DNA of 64,000 bases from Variovorax sp. OK212 (lineage in GTDB: Bacteria > Pseudomonadota > Gammaproteobacteria > Burkholderiales > Burkholderiaceae_C). The stretch covers positions 1,340,082 to 1,404,081 of the forward strand of contig NZ_FOLP01000001.1 in the NCBI RefSeq assembly GCF_900112425.1, given 5' to 3'. Made by a program: the position numbers and the translations under genes. The notes under the pieces are model-generated. The model was not told the DNA's origin. It saw only the letters and a list, made by a program, of their open reading frames with translations, and made no database searches. Shown here piece by piece: positions 1-8,894 of the stretch. The first letter of the stretch is position 1. Each line of letters opens with the position of its first letter.

Positions 1-918
1 GAAGCGGAAGAGCTTCTGCACATGCTCGGTGGTGCAGGCGGTGCCCAGCGTGGCCACCGCATTCGGAAAGCCGAGCTGGGCCAGCGCCACCACGTCCATG
101 TAGCCCTCGGTCACGAGCGCGAAGCCGCGGTCGCGGAAGGCGGCGCGGGCCTCGTACAGGCCGTAGAGCTCGCGGCCCTTGCTGAAGACGGGCGTTTCGG
201 GCGAGTTCAGGTACTTGGGCTTCTCGTCGCCCAGCACTCGGCCGCCGAAGCCGATGCATTCGCCCTTCACGTTGCGGATGGGGAACATCACGCGGTCGCG
301 GAAGCGGTCGTAGCGCTTGGCGTCGGCCTCGCTGAGCTGGCCTTCCTCGTTGTTGACGATCACCAGCCCGCTTTCGGCGAGCAGCGGGTCGTCGTAGTCG
401 GGGAACACGCTGGCCAGCGAGCGCCAGCCGGCCGGCGCGTAGCCGATGCCGAACTGCTTGGCCACCTCGCCGGAGACGCCTCGGCCCTTGAGGTATTCGA
501 TGGCGCCGGGCGCCTGGCGCAACTGCTTGCGGTAGGCGTCGCCGGCCTTTTCGAGCACGTCGGTCAGCGTGGCCTGTTTCTGGCGCTGGGTGGCGGCGCG
601 GGCGCGTTCGGCGGGAGAGGCGTCGTCTTCCGGCACCTGCAGGCCGTACTGGCCGGCCAGGTCGTGCACGGCCTCGACGAAGCCCATGCCGGCGTGCTCC
701 ATGAGAAAGCCGATGGCGTTGCCGTGCACCCCGCAGCCGAAGCAGTGATAGAACTGCTTGGTCGGGCTGACGGAGAAAGACGGCGATTTCTCGCCGTGGA
801 ACGGGCACAGCCCCATGAAATTGGCGCCGGCCTTCTTCAGCTGCACATAGCGGCCGACGATCTCGACCACATCGGCGCGCGCGATGAGTTCCTGGATGAA
901 TGAAGCGGGGATGGTCAT
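1..918 (-). CDS. dnaG: DNA primase DnaG (3' part cut by window edge)
   Basis: Synthesises RNA primers for the replication fork and works with DnaB helicase. The first 306 residues are visible, read from an ATG at 918. The N-terminal CHC2 zinc finger is intact, with C38, H41, C59 and C62. The catalytic core follows, and the Toprim motif EGYMD lies near the truncated end. The reading frame runs off the window, so the C-terminal DnaB-interaction domain is not seen. It is divergent from the YihY gene with 82 bp between the two starts. rpsU, the usual upstream neighbour in enterics, is not between them. Confidence 0.97.
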   Translation of the reverse strand, partial: MTIPASFIQELIARADVVEIVGRYVQLKKAGANFMGLCPFHGEKSPSFSVSPTKQFYHCFGCGVHGNAIGFLMEHAGMGFVEAVHDLAGQYGLQVPEDDASPAERARAATQRQKQATLTDVLEKAGDAYRKQLRQAPGAIEYLKGRGVSGEVAKQFGIGYAPAGWRSLASVFPDYDDPLLAESGLVIVNNEEGQLSEADAKRYDRFRDRVMFPIRNVKGECIGFGGRVLGDEKPKYLNSPETPVFSKGRELYGLYEARAAFRDRGFALVTEGYMDVVALAQLGFPNAVATLGTACTTEHVQKLFRF

Positions 919-1000
919 GTAGGCGAAGAGCGGCAAATCATACGCAAGCGCAGGGAGCCCTGCGGGCCGACGGCATACTGAAAGCGACCGAAATCCACGC

Positions 1001-1948
1001 ATGAAGACCCCCAACCCCCTGCAACACGCCGCGCCGCTGCTGCGCCACCCCCTGCGATTCGCCTGGGAAGCACTCAAGGAATTCCGCGCCAACCAGGGGC
1101 TTCTGCTGGCCGGCGCGGTGGCGTACTACGCGCTGCTGTCCATCGTGCCGCTGCTGATCGTGAGCGTGATCGTGCTGTCGCACCTCATCGAGCAGTCGGA
1201 GCTGCTGCGCACCATCGGGCGCTACCTCGAATGGCTGCTACCGGGGCAATCGAAGGCCATCGTGAGCGAGCTGTCGAGCTTCCTGGACCATCGCGACGTG
1301 CTGGGGCCGGTGCTGCTGGTGACGATGATCTTCTTCAGCTCGCTGGCCTTCAGCGTGCTCGAAAGCGCCATGGCGGTGATCTTTCACCACCGCAAGGCCG
1401 ACCACAAACGGCATTTCCTGGTGTCGGTGGCCATGCCGTACATCTACATCCTGTGCCTGTGCGTGGGGCTGCTGCTGGTCACGCTGGTGTCGGGCGCGTT
1501 GCAGCTGGTGGGGCAGGAGAGCGTCGACCTGCTGGGCCGCAGCTGGTCGCTGTCGGGCATTTCGGGCCTGTTGCTTTACCTGCTGGGGCTGGGCGGCGAG
1601 ATCTTCATGCTGACCTCGCTCTACCTGGTGATGCCCGCCGGGCGCATGTCGCTGCGGCATGCGCTGCTGGGCGGGGTCACGGCCGCGCTGCTGTGGGAGG
1701 CCACGCGGCGCGTGCTGATCTGGTACTTCTCGACGCTGTCGCAGGTGAACGTGGTCTACGGCTCGCTCACCACGGCGATCGTGGTGCTGCTGAGCCTGGA
1801 AATCGCCGCCACGCTGGTGCTGCTGGGGGCCCAGGTGATCGCGAACTACGAACGCCTGGACCGCACCGGCAGCACGAAGCCGCCGAAGCCGGCGGTCAGC
1901 GGGGAGCCAATCGAATCGCTCCGTCCAGACGAATCACCTCGCCGTTGA
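1001..1948 (+). CDS. YihY/BrkB family inner-membrane protein
   Basis: 315-residue integral membrane protein of the YihY/virulence factor BrkB family. About six hydrophobic segments are visible, roughly at residues 35-60, 95-125, 142-165, 185-210, 215-235 and 245-270. The family signature region with [14 protein letters not shown] is near residue 40. The tail after residue 285 is polar and proline-rich and probably cytoplasmic. The biochemical role of the family is not established; older annotations as ribonuclease BN are wrong. Its last 53 bases overlap the convergent short-chain dehydrogenase gene. Confidence 0.93.
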   Translation: MKTPNPLQHAAPLLRHPLRFAWEALKEFRANQGLLLAGAVAYYALLSIVPLLIVSVIVLSHLIEQSELLRTIGRYLEWLLPGQSKAIVSELSSFLDHRDVLGPVLLVTMIFFSSLAFSVLESAMAVIFHHRKADHKRHFLVSVAMPYIYILCLCVGLLLVTLVSGALQLVGQESVDLLGRSWSLSGISGLLLYLLGLGGEIFMLTSLYLVMPAGRMSLRHALLGGVTAALLWEATRRVLIWYFSTLSQVNVVYGSLTTAIVVLLSLEIAATLVLLGAQVIANYERLDRTGSTKPPKPAVSGEPIESLRPDESPRR

Positions 1949-2654
1949 GCATGTCGTTCTCGATGATGTGCTTGGCCAGCTTGGCGTAGTCCTCGGGCGT
2001 GCCCAGGCGCGACGGGAAGGGCACGCTGGCGGCCAGCGCGTCCTGCACTTCCTGCGGCATGCCGAACAGCATGGGCGTACCGAAGATGCCGGGGGCGATG
2101 GTCATGTTGCGGATGCCGCTGCGCGCCAGGTCGCGCGCGATCGGCAGCGTCATGCCGACCACGCCGCCCTTGGAAGCGGCGTAGGCGGCCTGGCCGATCT
2201 GGCCGTCGTAGGCCGCGACCGAGGCGGTGGAGATCAGCACGCCGCGCTCGCCGGTGGCCTCGGGCTCGTTCTTGCCCATGGCGTCGGCCGCCAGGCGGAT
2301 CATGTTGAAGCTGCCAATCAGGTTGACCGTGACGGTCTTGCTGAACACCGCCAGCGCGTGCGGGCCGTTCTTGCCCACGGTCTTCTCGGCCGGCGCGATG
2401 CCGGCGCAGTTGACCAGGCCGACCAGCTTGCCGAGCTTGACCGCCGCGGCCACCACGGCCTGGCCGTCGGCTTCCTGGCTCACGTCGCATTTGACGAACA
2501 CGCCGCCGATGTCCTTGGCCACGGCTTCGCCCTTGTCAGCCTGCATGTCGGCAACCACCACCTTGGCGCCGTTGGCCGCCAGCATGCGTGCCGTGCCTTC
2601 GCCGAGGCCCGAAGCGCCACCGGTCACGATAAAAACCTTGCCGTCGATCTGCAT
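1896..2654 (-). CDS. SDR-family 3-hydroxyacyl-CoA dehydrogenase-like protein
   Basis: 252-residue NAD(P)-dependent short-chain dehydrogenase, closest in pattern to the type II 3-hydroxyacyl-CoA dehydrogenase (HSD17B10-like) group. The cofactor motif TGGASGLG is at residues 11-18 and a NAG-like motif (NCAG) near residue 82. The catalytic set is S145, Y158 and K162 (YAASK). I chose the ATG at 2654 because [13 protein letters not shown] is the normal family start; an upstream in-frame start at 2711 would add a non-homologous tail. The likely role is fatty acid or branched amino acid oxidation, inferred from family only. It overlaps the convergent YihY gene by 53 bp. Confidence 0.93.
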   Translation of the reverse strand: MQIDGKVFIVTGGASGLGEGTARMLAANGAKVVVADMQADKGEAVAKDIGGVFVKCDVSQEADGQAVVAAAVKLGKLVGLVNCAGIAPAEKTVGKNGPHALAVFSKTVTVNLIGSFNMIRLAADAMGKNEPEATGERGVLISTASVAAYDGQIGQAAYAASKGGVVGMTLPIARDLARSGIRNMTIAPGIFGTPMLFGMPQEVQDALAASVPFPSRLGTPEDYAKLAKHIIENDMLNGEVIRLDGAIRLAPR

Positions 2655-2810
2655 TGAAAGTCTCCTGGATAAGACCTTCATTATCGAAGAGGCGGCTGAG
2701 GCCAGGAACACCGCGGAACTGGCTTCGCCAGGCCGCAGGTGTTGCCCCCGGTAGGGGGAAGGAGAAGCGACACGAAGTGCGCGCAGCCTGGGGGGGCGAG
2801 CAACAGGAGC
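2655..2810. other. intergenic stretch, probable dispersed palindromic repeat
   Basis: No gene is seen here. The segment holds a short inverted repeat (CTGGC-TTC-GCCAG, around 2718-2731), a C-rich block answered by a G-rich block, and a run of seven G. This layout resembles the imperfect palindromic intergenic repeats common between genes in Comamonadaceae. It occurs only once in this window, so its repeat nature is an inference from memory of such genomes. Confidence 0.35.
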
Positions 2811-2840
2811 AAAAAAAAGGCCTCATCCGAAGATGAGGCC
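2811..2840 (-). terminator. intrinsic terminator of the phasin gene
   Basis: A perfect 9-bp stem (GGCCTCATC with GATGAGGCC) closes a four-base loop. Read on the minus strand it is followed by eight T. It lies 51 bp after the phasin stop codon. Confidence 0.93.
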
Positions 2841-2891
2841 CTGAATTGGATCCGTGAGGACCCAAGGAGACAACTGGTGGTGGTCGACGGC

Positions 2892-3443
2892 TTAGCGCTT
2901 GCGCGAAGCGGTCGCGGTCTTCGCAGCGGCAACGGCTTGCGACGACACGGCGTTGAAGTTGGCTTCGGCAACGTCGGACGCTTGCTTGACGGCCTTCTGG
3001 ACCGATTCGAAAGCGTTGTTGGCGGCGGCCACGGCGCTCTTCATGACGGCAACGGCGGTTTCCGAACCGGCCGGGGCGTTCTTGGAAGCGCTGTCGACCA
3101 GGCCGACGAAGGCTTGCTGGGCTTCAGAGGCCTTGGCTTCGAAAGCCTTGCTGAATTCGGCGCTGGTGCCTTGGGCGATGTCGTACAGGTGACGGCTGTA
3201 GGCCGCGGTCTTTTCGGCTAGGGGCTGGAACAGGCTGGCTTGCAGCGTCAGCAGCTCTTGGGCGTCCTTGACGCTCAGGGCGGCTTGGGCGGTGCTCTGG
3301 GCTTCGACCAGGGCTGCCTTCGAAGCGGTCACGTTCAGTTCGACGAGCTTCTCGACGCCTTCGAAAGCCTTGGTGGTCAGGCCGAACAGGGTTTCGAGGT
3401 TGGCTTTTTGGGCGGCGAGGATTTGGTCAGCGGTCAGGGCCAT
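2892..3443 (-). CDS. phaP: Phasin family protein (PHA granule-associated)
   Basis: 183-residue phasin of the Phasin_2 type, which coats polyhydroxyalkanoate storage granules in the cytoplasm. The protein is almost entirely amphipathic helix, rich in Ala, Glu, Lys and Val. The segment [24 protein letters not shown] near the N terminus is the typical family core. The tail ends in [10 protein letters not shown] chose the ATG at 3443, which has a GGAG ribosome site 10 bases upstream; the longer frame adds 12 unrelated residues. The gene has its own promoter, a PhaR-like operator and a strong terminator, so it is a single-gene unit. Confidence 0.95.
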   Translation of the reverse strand: MALTADQILAAQKANLETLFGLTTKAFEGVEKLVELNVTASKAALVEAQSTAQAALSVKDAQELLTLQASLFQPLAEKTAAYSRHLYDIAQGTSAEFSKAFEAKASEAQQAFVGLVDSASKNAPAGSETAVAVMKSAVAAANNAFESVQKAVKQASDVAEANFNAVSSQAVAAAKTATASRKR

Positions 3444-3523
3444 TTGAGATCTCCAGAAGGGATTGAGTGGTCGGGTCACGTTGCGCTGTCTCGCCGTCTA
3501 TGTTGCGGTGCAGCATGGCCTCA

Positions 3524-3551
3524 AGTATAGGCAGCTGAGTTTTGCGATCAA
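3524..3551 (-). promoter_or_regulatory. predicted sigma-70 promoter of the phasin gene
   Basis: On the minus strand TTGATC (3546-3551) and TATACT (3524-3529) are separated by 16 bp. The start codon lies about 80 bp downstream. The -10 box is strong and the -35 box moderate. Confidence 0.65.
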
Positions 3552-3558
3552 GGGGTTT

Positions 3559-3575
3559 TTGCTGCCCTGCAGCAA
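3559..3575. promoter_or_regulatory. PhaR-like operator upstream of the phasin promoter
   Basis: Perfect inverted repeat TTGCTGC-CCT-GCAGCAA, seven bases each side of a three-base spacer. It contains the CTGC-N3-GCAG core reported for the PHA regulator PhaR in Paracoccus. It ends 8 bp upstream of the predicted -35 box, a plausible place for autoregulated phasin control. No phaR gene is in the window. Confidence 0.6.
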
Positions 3576-3669
3576 TTTAGAACCCGTCTTCTAAATTTCG
3601 AAATTCGGCTGTCGCAAGGGCGATCCCCCGGGGTTGGCAGCCCGGGTGCCGCTGGCAAAATGCCGCGCG

Positions 3670-4122
3670 ATGAGCGCCCCCACCAACCCCGCAAAACCCA
3701 CCCCGCACGCCCGCAGCGGCTACCGCGCGTTCCGCAGCATCCCGACCCGCTGGGCCGACAACGACATGTACGGCCACGTGAACAACGTCGTCTACTACAG
3801 CTGGTTCGACACCGCCGTGAACGCGCTGCTCATCGAGCGCGGGGCGCTCGACATCCACCAGGGCCAGGCCATCGGCTTCGTGGTGGAGACCCAATGCAAC
3901 TATTTCGCGCCGATCGCCTTCCCGCAGACGGTGGAGGCGGGCATCCGCGTTGCGCAGGCCGGCCGCTCGAGCGTGCGCTACGAGATCGCGCTGTTCGCCG
4001 AGGGCTCGGACAGCGCCGCGGCGCAGGGGCACTTCGTTCATGTGTATGTGGACCGTGCCACCCAGCGCCCGGTGCCGCTGCCTGACGCACTGCAGCAGGT
4101 GGTGGATTCGCTGAAGGCCTGA
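3670..4122 (+). CDS. Acyl-CoA thioesterase, hotdog fold (4HBT family)
   Basis: 150-residue single hotdog-domain protein of the 4-hydroxybenzoyl-CoA thioesterase type. The motif [17 protein letters not shown] at residues 28-43 carries the conserved acidic residue and the HVNN stretch of YbgC/FcbC-like enzymes. It is expected to hydrolyse acyl-CoA in the cytoplasm; the chain specificity cannot be read from sequence. The ATG at 3670 begins a family-typical N terminus, while the longer frame from 3634 adds 12 unlikely residues. It is convergent with the next gene, with a hairpin between them. Confidence 0.92.
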   Translation: MSAPTNPAKPTPHARSGYRAFRSIPTRWADNDMYGHVNNVVYYSWFDTAVNALLIERGALDIHQGQAIGFVVETQCNYFAPIAFPQTVEAGIRVAQAGRSSVRYEIALFAEGSDSAAAQGHFVHVYVDRATQRPVPLPDALQQVVDSLKA

Positions 4123-4173
4123 CAGACCCGGGAGGCCCGGGCCGCATCGCATCGCAGCAGCTCCCATGACAAA

Positions 4174-4191
4174 CGGCGCCCGAGGGCGCCG
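4174..4191. terminator. hairpin between convergent genes
   Basis: CGGCGCC-CGAG-GGCGCCG forms a 7-bp GC stem between the thioesterase gene and the convergent small Cys-repeat gene. The T-rich tract after it is short and interrupted in both directions, so termination strength is uncertain. Confidence 0.5.
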
Positions 4192-4220
4192 CTGATCTTT
4201 GCTTTTCAAGGCCTAAATAC

Positions 4221-4628
4221 TTACATCGCCTTCTTCATGGCCTTGATGTCGGCCTTGCCCTGGGCTTCGTCGGCCTTGGCCTGCTTCTGGCAAGCGGACT
4301 TGGCGTCGCCCTTCTGGTCGTCGCACTTTTCCTTCGCGACTTCGTAGGTGGCCTTCACCTTTTCTTCAGCCACCTTGCGGGCGTGGCTGTCGCTCGGCTG
4401 GTACTGCTGCTCGAGCTCTGCCTTGGCAACGTCTTCCTTGCCCTTGGCTTCCTTCATGCAGACGTCCTTGGCGTTGTCCTTCATGGTGTCGCACTGCGCC
4501 TTGGCGACCTTGTAGTCGGCCTCGACCTTTTCCTTGGCGACCTTGTATTCGTCCTTGGTCATGGCGCTGGCTTGCGTGGCCATGAAGCAGGTGGAGGCGA
4601 GAGCCAGCATGAGGAGATGTTTTTTCAT
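4221..4628 (-). CDS. Small secreted protein with duplicated Cys-pair repeat
   Basis: 135 residues with a clear signal peptide (MKKHLLMLALASTCFMATQASA), so the mature protein is periplasmic. The mature part is very charged (Lys, Glu, Asp, Ala) and helical. It holds two tandem copies of a repeat of about 45 residues, each with a cysteine pair eleven residues apart (CDTMKDNAKDVC and CDDQKGDAKSAC). Each pair may form a disulfide between helices. I recognise similar proteins as frequent uncharacterised Burkholderiales proteins; no function can be given. It lies downstream of the CsbD-like gene on the same strand. Confidence 0.88.
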   Translation of the reverse strand: MKKHLLMLALASTCFMATQASAMTKDEYKVAKEKVEADYKVAKAQCDTMKDNAKDVCMKEAKGKEDVAKAELEQQYQPSDSHARKVAEEKVKATYEVAKEKCDDQKGDAKSACQKQAKADEAQGKADIKAMKKAM

Positions 4629-4699
4629 GGGATTTTCCCTTCGAGGAGTTGACGGAATTCAGTGGAGAGCGAATGAGGGCCGGGTGGCTGGGGAACCGG

Positions 4700-4933
4700 T
4701 CAGTACCGTTCGAACCACAGCGCGTCCGGCGTGCGGCCGTCGCGGCTTTCCCAGTCCTTGACCTGCTTCTCGGCGTCGTCGCGGCTGATGCCGTGGCGTT
4801 CCTGGATGCGGCCGAGCAACTGGTCGCGCTTGCCGGCGATGACATCGAAGTCGTCGTCGGTCAGCTTCCCCCATTGCTCCTTGACCTTGCCCTTGAGCTG
4901 TTTCCAGTTGCCTTCGATGGTGTCCTTGTTCAT
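4700..4933 (-). CDS. CsbD family stress protein
   Basis: 77-residue hydrophilic protein with the CsbD signature MNKDTIEGNWKQLKGKVKEQW at the start and LTDDDFDVIAGKRDQLLGRIQ in the middle. Family members are general-stress-induced in many bacteria, but the biochemical role is unknown. The start at 4933 matches the invariant family N terminus. A GGAG sequence lies a few bases upstream. The neighbouring secreted repeat protein on the same strand may be co-induced, which is inference. Confidence 0.93.
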   Translation of the reverse strand: MNKDTIEGNWKQLKGKVKEQWGKLTDDDFDVIAGKRDQLLGRIQERHGISRDDAEKQVKDWESRDGRTPDALWFERY

Positions 4934-5128
4934 GCGAATCTCCTTTGAGAAGTTGATTCGGCGGGCCTTGTTTCGCCGCCGTGAAATCAATGTCACCGGA
5001 CCGATTCGCCCCCTCGGTAGGACGTGCTGTTCAGGCCCCGTAGGCAGAGGCCGACGCACCCCGTGATAATCGAACAGACGCCAAAAGTTTGAGACCGCAT
5101 CGCACTGCATCGAATCGCTTACAGCACC

Positions 5129-6349
5129 ATGATCATTCACAGCCTGCTCGACACCGACCTCTACAAGTTCACGATGATGCAGGTGGTCCTGCACCACTTT
5201 CCGGGGGCGCGCGTGGAGTACCGCTTCAAGTGCCGCAACCCGGGCGTGAACCTCGCGCAGTTCGCGGGCCAGATCCGTGACGAGGTGCGCAGCCTGTGTT
5301 CGCTGCAGTTCCGCGACGCCGAGCTCGCCTACCTGCGCTCGATGCGCTTCATCAAGAGCGACTTCGTCGACTTCCTCGGGCTGTTCCGGCTCAACGAGAA
5401 GTACATCAACATCATTCCCCAGCCCTCGGGCGAACTCGAGATCCGCATCAAGGGGCCGTGGCTGCACACCATCCTGTTCGAGATCCCGGTGCTGGCCATC
5501 GTCAACGAGGTCTACTTCCGCAACACGCAGAAGCGCCCCGACTTCGAAGAGGGCCGCCGCCGCCTCGAGACCAAGATCTCGCAGCTGCAGGACCAGGGCC
5601 TGGCCGACCTGAAGATCGCCGACTACGGCACGCGCCGGCGCTTCTCCAAGGACTGGCACGAAGAGGTGCTGCGCACCCTCACGGCGCGCCTCGGCGCCGT
5701 CACCTCGCCGCCGGTGCAGGCGCCGCCCGGCACGCGGCTGCCCCAGCTGGCGGGCACCAGCAACGTGCTGTACGCCATGAAGCTGGGCCTGATCCCGCTG
5801 GGCACCATGGCCCACGAATACCTGCAGGCCTGCCAGGCGCTCGGCCCGCGGCTGCGCGACAGCCAGATCTTCGGCTTCGAGAGCTGGGCGCGCGAGTACC
5901 GCGGCGACCTGGGCATCGCGCTGTCCGACGTCTACGGCATGAGCGCCTTCCTGCGCGACTTCGACCTGTACTTCTGCAAGCTCTTCGACGGCGCGCGCCA
6001 TGACAGCGGCGACCCGTTCCAGTGGGGCGAGCGCATGCTGGCGCACTACCTCGCCAACCGCGTCGACCCGCTGACCAAGACGCTGATCTTCAGCGACGGC
6101 CTCACGGTGCCGCGCACCATCGAGCTCTACCAGCAGTTCCGCGGGCGCTGCCAGCTGGCCTTCGGCATCGGCACCAACCTCACCAACGACCTCGGGTACG
6201 AGCCGCTGCAGATCGTCATCAAGATGATCCATTGCAACGACCAGCCGGTGGCCAAGCTGTCGGACACGCCGTCCAAGAACATGTGCGAGGACGAGAAGTA
6301 CCTGGCCTACCTGCGCCAGGTCTTCGAGATCGAACAACCCGCGGCCTGA
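5129..6349 (+). CDS. pncB: Nicotinate phosphoribosyltransferase
   Basis: 406-residue enzyme that joins nicotinate and phosphoribosyl pyrophosphate to give nicotinate mononucleotide, with ATP hydrolysis, in the NAD salvage pathway. The segment GTMAHEY carries the histidine (H229) that is phosphorylated in this family. RHDSGDP further on forms the phosphoribosyl-binding region. The length matches the E. coli enzyme. The N terminus [18 protein letters not shown] is typical and fixes the start. The next gene follows after 35 bp. Confidence 0.96.
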   Translation: MIIHSLLDTDLYKFTMMQVVLHHFPGARVEYRFKCRNPGVNLAQFAGQIRDEVRSLCSLQFRDAELAYLRSMRFIKSDFVDFLGLFRLNEKYINIIPQPSGELEIRIKGPWLHTILFEIPVLAIVNEVYFRNTQKRPDFEEGRRRLETKISQLQDQGLADLKIADYGTRRRFSKDWHEEVLRTLTARLGAVTSPPVQAPPGTRLPQLAGTSNVLYAMKLGLIPLGTMAHEYLQACQALGPRLRDSQIFGFESWAREYRGDLGIALSDVYGMSAFLRDFDLYFCKLFDGARHDSGDPFQWGERMLAHYLANRVDPLTKTLIFSDGLTVPRTIELYQQFRGRCQLAFGIGTNLTNDLGYEPLQIVIKMIHCNDQPVAKLSDTPSKNMCEDEKYLAYLRQVFEIEQPAA

Positions 6350-6384
6350 AGGCTGTACTGACCCGTCTGGTACGGTACGGCCCC

Positions 6385-7797
6385 ATGAAAAAGCCCCTGC
6401 GTTTCGCGGTTGCCGCGCTGCTCCCGCTGATGTTCCCTGCCTTGGCCATGGCCGCCGAGTTCGACGGTGCCGCCCTGTCGCCCTTGTGGGGTGTGCCGTT
6501 CGCCGGCATCCTGCTGTCGATCGCGCTGTTTCCGCTGCTGGCGCCGGGGTTCTGGCATCACCACTACGGCAAGATCGCGGCGGCCTGGGCGCTCGCGTTC
6601 CTGCTGCCCTTTGCCGCGACCTACGGCGCACCGCTGGCCGGCACGCAGCTCGTGCATGCGCTGGTGGAGGAATACATCCCCTTCATCATCCTGCTGACAG
6701 CGCTGTTCACCGTGGCGGGCGGCATCCACATCCGCGGCAACCTGCACGGGGCGCCGGGGCTCAACACCGGCCTGCTCGCCATCGGCGCGGTGCTGGCGAG
6801 CTTCATGGGGACCACGGGCGCCTCGATGCTGCTGATCCGGCCGCTCATTCGCGCCAACGACAACCGCGTGCACAGGGTCCACGTGGTGGTTTTCTTCATC
6901 TTCATCGTCTCGAACGCGGGCGGCTCGCTCACGCCGCTGGGCGATCCGCCGCTGTTCCTCGGTTTCCTGAAGGGCGTCGACTTCTTCTGGACCGCGAAGA
7001 ACATCCTGCCCGACACGCTCTTCATCCTGGCCGTGCTGCTCGCGCTGTTCTACGCCATCGACCGCCACTACTACCGCAAAGAGGGCGTCTTGCCCGTCGA
7101 CCCGACGCCCGACACCAAGCGCGTCGGTTTCGATGGCGGCGTCAACTTCTGGCTGCTGGGCGGGGTGATCTTCTTTGTGCTGCTCAGCGGGTTCTGGAAG
7201 TCGGCGGTCAGCTTCGATGTCTTCGGCACGCAGGTGGGCCTGCCCGGCCTGGTGCGCGACGTGGGCCTGATCGCCATCACGCTGCTCTCGCTGAAGATCA
7301 CGCCGGCCAAGGTGCATGCCGACAACCAGTTCGAATGGGGCCCGATGGCCGAGGTGGCCAAGCTGTTCGCGGGCATCTTCCTGACGATCATCCCGGTGAT
7401 CGCGATGCTCAAGGCGGGTGCGCAGGGCCCGTTCGGCGCCATCGTCTCGGCCGTGACGCGCGCCGACGGCCAGCCCGACCCGGCCATGTACTTCTGGGCG
7501 ACCGGCGTGCTGAGCTCGTTCCTGGACAACGCGCCGACCTACCTGGTGTTCTTCAACACCGCGGGCGGCGACCCGGCGGCGCTGATGACCACCTATGCCT
7601 CCACGCTGGCCGCCATCTCGGCGGGCGCGGTGTTCATGGGCGCCAACACTTACATCGGCAACGCGCCCAACCTGATGGTCAAGGCCATTGCCGAGAGCCG
7701 CGGCGTGCGCATGCCGAGCTTCTTCGGCTACATGGCGTGGTCGGTGTCCATCCTGGTGCCGCTGTTCATCATTTCCACGTTCATCTTCTTCCGCTGA
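6385..7797 (+). CDS. Sodium:proton antiporter, NhaD/citrate-transporter-like family
   Basis: 470-residue polytopic membrane protein with a cleavable-looking N-terminal segment and about eleven hydrophobic helices. Pairs of conserved motifs with helix-breaking residues, such as FMGTTGASMLLIRP and SNAGGSLTPLGDPPLF, and the late GANTYIGNAPNLM, mark the ArsB/NhaD (ion transporter) superfamily. Exchange of Na+ for H+ is the family-based prediction. The start at 6385 gives MKKPLRFAVAALLPLMFPALAMAA. The 2-hydroxyacid dehydrogenase gene follows after 43 bp. Confidence 0.88.
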   Translation: MKKPLRFAVAALLPLMFPALAMAAEFDGAALSPLWGVPFAGILLSIALFPLLAPGFWHHHYGKIAAAWALAFLLPFAATYGAPLAGTQLVHALVEEYIPFIILLTALFTVAGGIHIRGNLHGAPGLNTGLLAIGAVLASFMGTTGASMLLIRPLIRANDNRVHRVHVVVFFIFIVSNAGGSLTPLGDPPLFLGFLKGVDFFWTAKNILPDTLFILAVLLALFYAIDRHYYRKEGVLPVDPTPDTKRVGFDGGVNFWLLGGVIFFVLLSGFWKSAVSFDVFGTQVGLPGLVRDVGLIAITLLSLKITPAKVHADNQFEWGPMAEVAKLFAGIFLTIIPVIAMLKAGAQGPFGAIVSAVTRADGQPDPAMYFWATGVLSSFLDNAPTYLVFFNTAGGDPAALMTTYASTLAAISAGAVFMGANTYIGNAPNLMVKAIAESRGVRMPSFFGYMAWSVSILVPLFIISTFIFFR

Positions 7798-7840
7798 CCT
7801 CCTTTCGACCTTTGCGACCTTTTCGACAAGAGACAACACC

Positions 7841-8827
7841 ATGAGCAAGCCCAAGATCCTGGTCGCGCGCGCGATCTTTCCCGAGACCATCGAGCGCCTG
7901 TCGCAGCATTTCGAGGTCGAGTCGAACCAGTCCGACGAAGGCTGGAGCAAGGAACAGCTGATCGCGAAGCTGCAGGGCAAGCAGGGCGCCTTCACCACCG
8001 GCAGCGAGCGCATCGACGCCGCGGTGCTCGACGCCTGCCCCGATCTGAAGATGTGCGCCAACATGGCCGTGGGCTACAACAACTTCGACGTCGACGCGAT
8101 GGCCGCGCACGGCGTGCTCGGCACCAACGCACCCGACGTGCTGACCGAGACCACTGCCGACTTCGGCTTCGCGCTGCTGATGGCCACGGCGCGCCGCATC
8201 ACCGAGAGCGAACACTTCCTGCGCGCGGGCAAGTGGCAGAAGTGGAGCTACGACATGTTCGCCGGCTCCGACATCCACGGTTCCAAGCTCGGCATCATCG
8301 GCATGGGCCGCATCGGGCAGGGCATTGCCAGGCGCGGCGCGCACGGCTTCGGCATGAAGGTGGTCTATCACAACCGCTCGCGGCTCGACGCCGCGCTCGA
8401 GGCCGAATGCAAGGCCAGCTACGTAAGCAAGGAAGAGCTGCTCCAGACGGCCGACCACGTGGTGCTGGTGGTGCCGTACTCGGCGGCTTCGCACCACACC
8501 ATCGGCGCGGCCGAGATCGCGCTGATGAAGCCGACCGCGACGCTCGTCAACATCGCGCGCGGCGGCATCGTCGACGACGCGGCGCTGGCCGTGGCCCTGC
8601 GCGAGAAGCGCATTGCCGCCGCCGGCCTGGACGTGTTCGAGGGCGAACCGAAGGTGCACCCCGACCTGCTGACCGTGCCCAACGTGGTTCTCACGCCGCA
8701 CATCGCAAGCGCCACCGTGCCCACGCGCCGCGCCATGGCCGACCTGGCGGCCGACAACCTGATTGCGTACTTTGGCGGCAAGGGGCCCTTGACACCCGTC
8801 ACGCCTGTTCCGCCGGCAAGCAAGTAG
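7841..8827 (+). CDS. D-2-hydroxyacid dehydrogenase (glyoxylate/hydroxypyruvate reductase-like)
   Basis: 328-residue NAD(P)-dependent D-isomer 2-hydroxyacid dehydrogenase. The Rossmann motif GMGRIGQGIARRG lies near residue 155. The catalytic arginine is in NIARGGIVDD, the glutamate in LDVFEGEP and the histidine in LTPHIASAT. The overall pattern fits glyoxylate reductase or D-glycerate dehydrogenase (GyaR-like). The substrate is uncertain because several paralogues with different substrates share these motifs. The start at 7841 has AAGAGA upstream. Confidence 0.93.
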   Translation: MSKPKILVARAIFPETIERLSQHFEVESNQSDEGWSKEQLIAKLQGKQGAFTTGSERIDAAVLDACPDLKMCANMAVGYNNFDVDAMAAHGVLGTNAPDVLTETTADFGFALLMATARRITESEHFLRAGKWQKWSYDMFAGSDIHGSKLGIIGMGRIGQGIARRGAHGFGMKVVYHNRSRLDAALEAECKASYVSKEELLQTADHVVLVVPYSAASHHTIGAAEIALMKPTATLVNIARGGIVDDAALAVALREKRIAAAGLDVFEGEPKVHPDLLTVPNVVLTPHIASATVPTRRAMADLAADNLIAYFGGKGPLTPVTPVPPASK

Positions 8828-8894
8828 AAGCTGGAAAAAGCGCACGAGAAGAGCGCATAAAAAACAAAGCGAGCAGCGGCACCGCCCCACGACC

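Noticed and set aside
4934-5128. NAD-responsive riboswitch or NadR/NrtR-type operator before pncB
   Set aside because: No conserved aptamer pattern or convincing palindrome was found in the 195-bp gap.
4934-6631. A long minus-strand extension upstream of the CsbD-like gene
   Set aside because: It is antisense to pncB and has no homology. The CsbD start at 4933 is the family start.
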